Positions 30,926 through 32,774 of a stretch of 32,774 nt of DNA are shown here, piece after piece. The stretch covers positions 1 to 32,774 of the forward strand of contig ONJB01000043.1 of NCBI GenBank assembly GCA_900318015.1. The letters are read 5' to 3'. Source of the DNA: an uncultured Bacteroidales bacterium. Lineage in GTDB: Bacteria > Bacteroidota > Bacteroidia > Bacteroidales > UBA932. Under the pieces are notes generated by a model. It made no database searches. It had not been told where the DNA came from and worked only from the letters and a program-made list of their open reading frames with translations. How positions within the stretch are numbered: position 1 is the stretch's first letter; each line of letters begins with the position of its first letter. The translations under genes and the position numbers were made by a program.

Positions 30926-32774
30926 CTACAGCTCGTTCATCGCGGCGACGTAGTCGGTCTTGGACCCCACGACGATGTCCTGGTAGTCCGCCAGACCGGT
31001 ACCGGCCGGGATGAGGTGACCGCAGATGACGTTCTCCTTCAGGCCCTCGAGGTGGTCCACACGGGCCCGGATCGCGGCTTCGCTGAGCACCTTCGTGGTC
31101 TCCTGGAAGGAGGCGGCGGAGATGAAGCTGCCGGTCTTGAGGGCCGCGCGGGTGATACCCTGGAGGATCTGGGACGCCGTCGCCGGCTTGGCTTCGCGCA
31201 CGACCATCATCTTCATGCCCTGGCGCTCCAGCGAGGCGTTCTCGCCGCGCATGTCGCGGGCGCCGATGATGTCACCTTCCTCGAACCGGACGCTGTCGCC
31301 CGGATCCAGGACGTAGTACTTGCCGAAGATGGCGTCGTTGGCGTCCATGAACTCCCACTTGTCCACGAGTTCCTCCGGCCTGGATCTCGTTGACGATGTA
31401 CTCCTGGGCCTTCACCGGACCGAGGATATTGAGGATGTCGGTCGGGGAGATGCCGCCGTCGGAAAGGCGGGTACCCGCACGGACATAGTCGTTCTCCTGG
31501 ACCAGGATCTGCTTGGTCATCGGGACTTCGTAGTGCTTCTCCACGCCGGAACGGTTCCGGACGATAATGTCGCGCTTGCCGCGCTTGACCTTGCCCATCA
31601 GGACTTCGCCGTTGATCTCGGAGATGATGGCGGGGTTCGAAGGGTTGCGGGCCTCGAAGAGCTCGGTCACGCGCGGGAGACCGCCCGTGATGTCGCTCGC
31701 CTTGCCGATGGCGCGCGGGATCTTGATGATCACGTCGCCCACCTTCACCGCGTCGCCGTCATTCTTCATGATGTGGGCGCCGACCGGCAGGTTGTACTGG
31801 CGGAGGGTGACACCGTTCTCGTCCACGATCAGGAGGGCCGGACTCTTGGTCTTGTCACGGCCTTCGATGATGACCTTGTCGGTGTTGTTGGAGTATTCGT
31901 CGGCGTTCTCCTCGCGGTAGGTGACGCCTTCGGCCATGTTCTCGAAACGGATGGTACCGGCGCTTTCCACGATCGTGGTGGCGTTGTAGGCATCCCATTC
32001 GCAGATCAGGTCGCCCTTGTGGACGGTGTCGCCATCCTTGAAGTACAGCGTGGAGCCGTACGGGATGTCGTACTGCGAGTAGGTCATGCCGGTGTTCTCG
32101 TCCACGATGCGGAGTTCGGTCATCCGGCTCACGACGATGGTCTTCGGGTCGCCCTGCTCGTCCACGCCCTCGACGGTACGGAGTTCCGTGAACGCGAGCT
32201 TGCCCTCGTACTTGGATTCGATGGTGTTGTCCACCACGGAACCGGAAGCCGTACCACCGACGTGGAAGGTACGGAGGGTCAGCTGGGTACCCGGCTCACC
32301 GATGGACTGCGCAGCGATGACGCCGACGACCTCGCCCTTCTCGACCATGCGGGAAGTGGCCAGGTTACGTCCGTAGCACTTCGCGCAGACGCCCTTGCGG
32401 GACTCGCAGGTGAGGACGGAACGGATCTCGACCTGCTCGATCGGGAGGGAGTCGATGAGGGCGGCGGTGTCCTCGCGGATCTCCTCGCCGGCGGCGATGA
32501 TGAGTTCGCCGGTGAGCGGGTTGTGGATGTCATGGACGGACGTACGGCCCAGGATGCGCTCGCCGAGGGATTCGACGACCTCGTCCTTGTTCTTGATCGC
32601 GGTGGCGATCAGGCCGCGGAGCGTGCCGCAGTCTTCCTCGGTGATGATGACGTCGTGGGAGACGTCCACCAGGCGGCGGGTCAGGTAACCGGCATCCGCC
32701 GTCTTCAGGGCGGTATCGGCCAGACCCTTACGGGCACCGTGCGTGGAGATGAAGTATTCGAGCACCGTCATGCC
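30926..32774 (-). CDS. rpoC: RNA polymerase beta' subunit, C-terminal part, with an internal frame-breaking deletion
   Basis: The gene enters from the right edge; frame open from 32774. [41 protein letters not shown] is the trigger-loop/bridge region. [17 protein letters not shown] is the second zinc site, and [16 protein letters not shown] and [12 protein letters not shown] are classic beta' segments. At about 31376-31384 the frame changes: one frame runs ...[16 protein letters not shown] then diverges and stops at 31272, while the real C-terminus ([17 protein letters not shown] ... [15 protein letters not shown] ... [13 protein letters not shown]) continues in another frame to 30926. About 40 residues expected between EIQ and LVDKW (the YRLQGVxINDKH region in relatives, from memory) are absent. 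Since rpoC is essential, an assembly or sequencing error is the likely cause. Confidence 0.95.

Overview
The window looks like chromosomal DNA of a high-GC member of the Bacteroidales, probably an uncultured gut or rumen lineage. The evidence is the gene families present: GH97, Nudix-type AraR, SSS sugar symporter, FucP-type MFS, DUF1573, lipoproteins with Bacteroidetes-style signal peptides, and CysRS/RpoC sequences close to Bacteroidetes versions. The AT-rich spacers carry TAnnTTTG -7 boxes, some with a TTG about 20 nt upstream, which is the Bacteroidetes sigma-ABfr promoter. No IS element, prophage, CRISPR array, tRNA or rRNA was seen.

Region 1 (1-8780) is an L-arabinose locus. It holds the tail of a GH43 glycosidase, a GH97 glycosidase on the minus strand and, divergent from it, an operon: Nudix-family regulator (AraR), SSS symporter, L-ribulose-5-P 4-epimerase, L-arabinose isomerase and an FGGY kinase acting as ribulokinase. 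The GH97/araR spacer contains two AGTGT-N7-ACACT palindromes, one on the -33 element and one at the start site of araR. Extracellular enzymes would release arabinose, the symporter would import it, and AraA, AraB and AraD would convert it to xylulose-5-P.

Region 2 (8781-13845) holds a ROK sugar kinase and FucP-type MFS transporter pair, divergent from a lipoprotein aldose 1-epimerase, followed by a convergent GH30 lipoprotein.

Region 3 (13846-19700) is a surface-protein block: a candidate small RNA, a small lipoprotein, a DUF1573 protein, a 1078-residue lipoprotein with collagen-like GKDG repeats, and an OmpA-family protein with a long structured leader.

Region 4 (19700-32774) is mostly housekeeping: lysS with a SPOUT rRNA methyltransferase; a minus-strand operon of PfkB kinase, DUF6913-like protein, COG2426 membrane protein and alpha/beta hydrolase; a plus-strand run of a flippase-like membrane protein, aroE and ssb; then cysS, exoA, a lipoprotein and the 3' part of rpoC on the minus strand.

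Three places in region 4 have broken reading frames. A 19-bp tandem duplication disrupts the COG2426 gene. A lipoprotein ORF lacks a stop codon and runs through a terminator into cysS. An internal frame-changing deletion sits in rpoC, which is essential. The rpoC lesion suggests that at least part of this is assembly error, so all three need read-level checking before any biology is built on them. The best candidates for real but unannotated biology are the operator pair, the small RNA at about 13.95-14.04 kb, and the 5'-terminal stem in the ompA leader.
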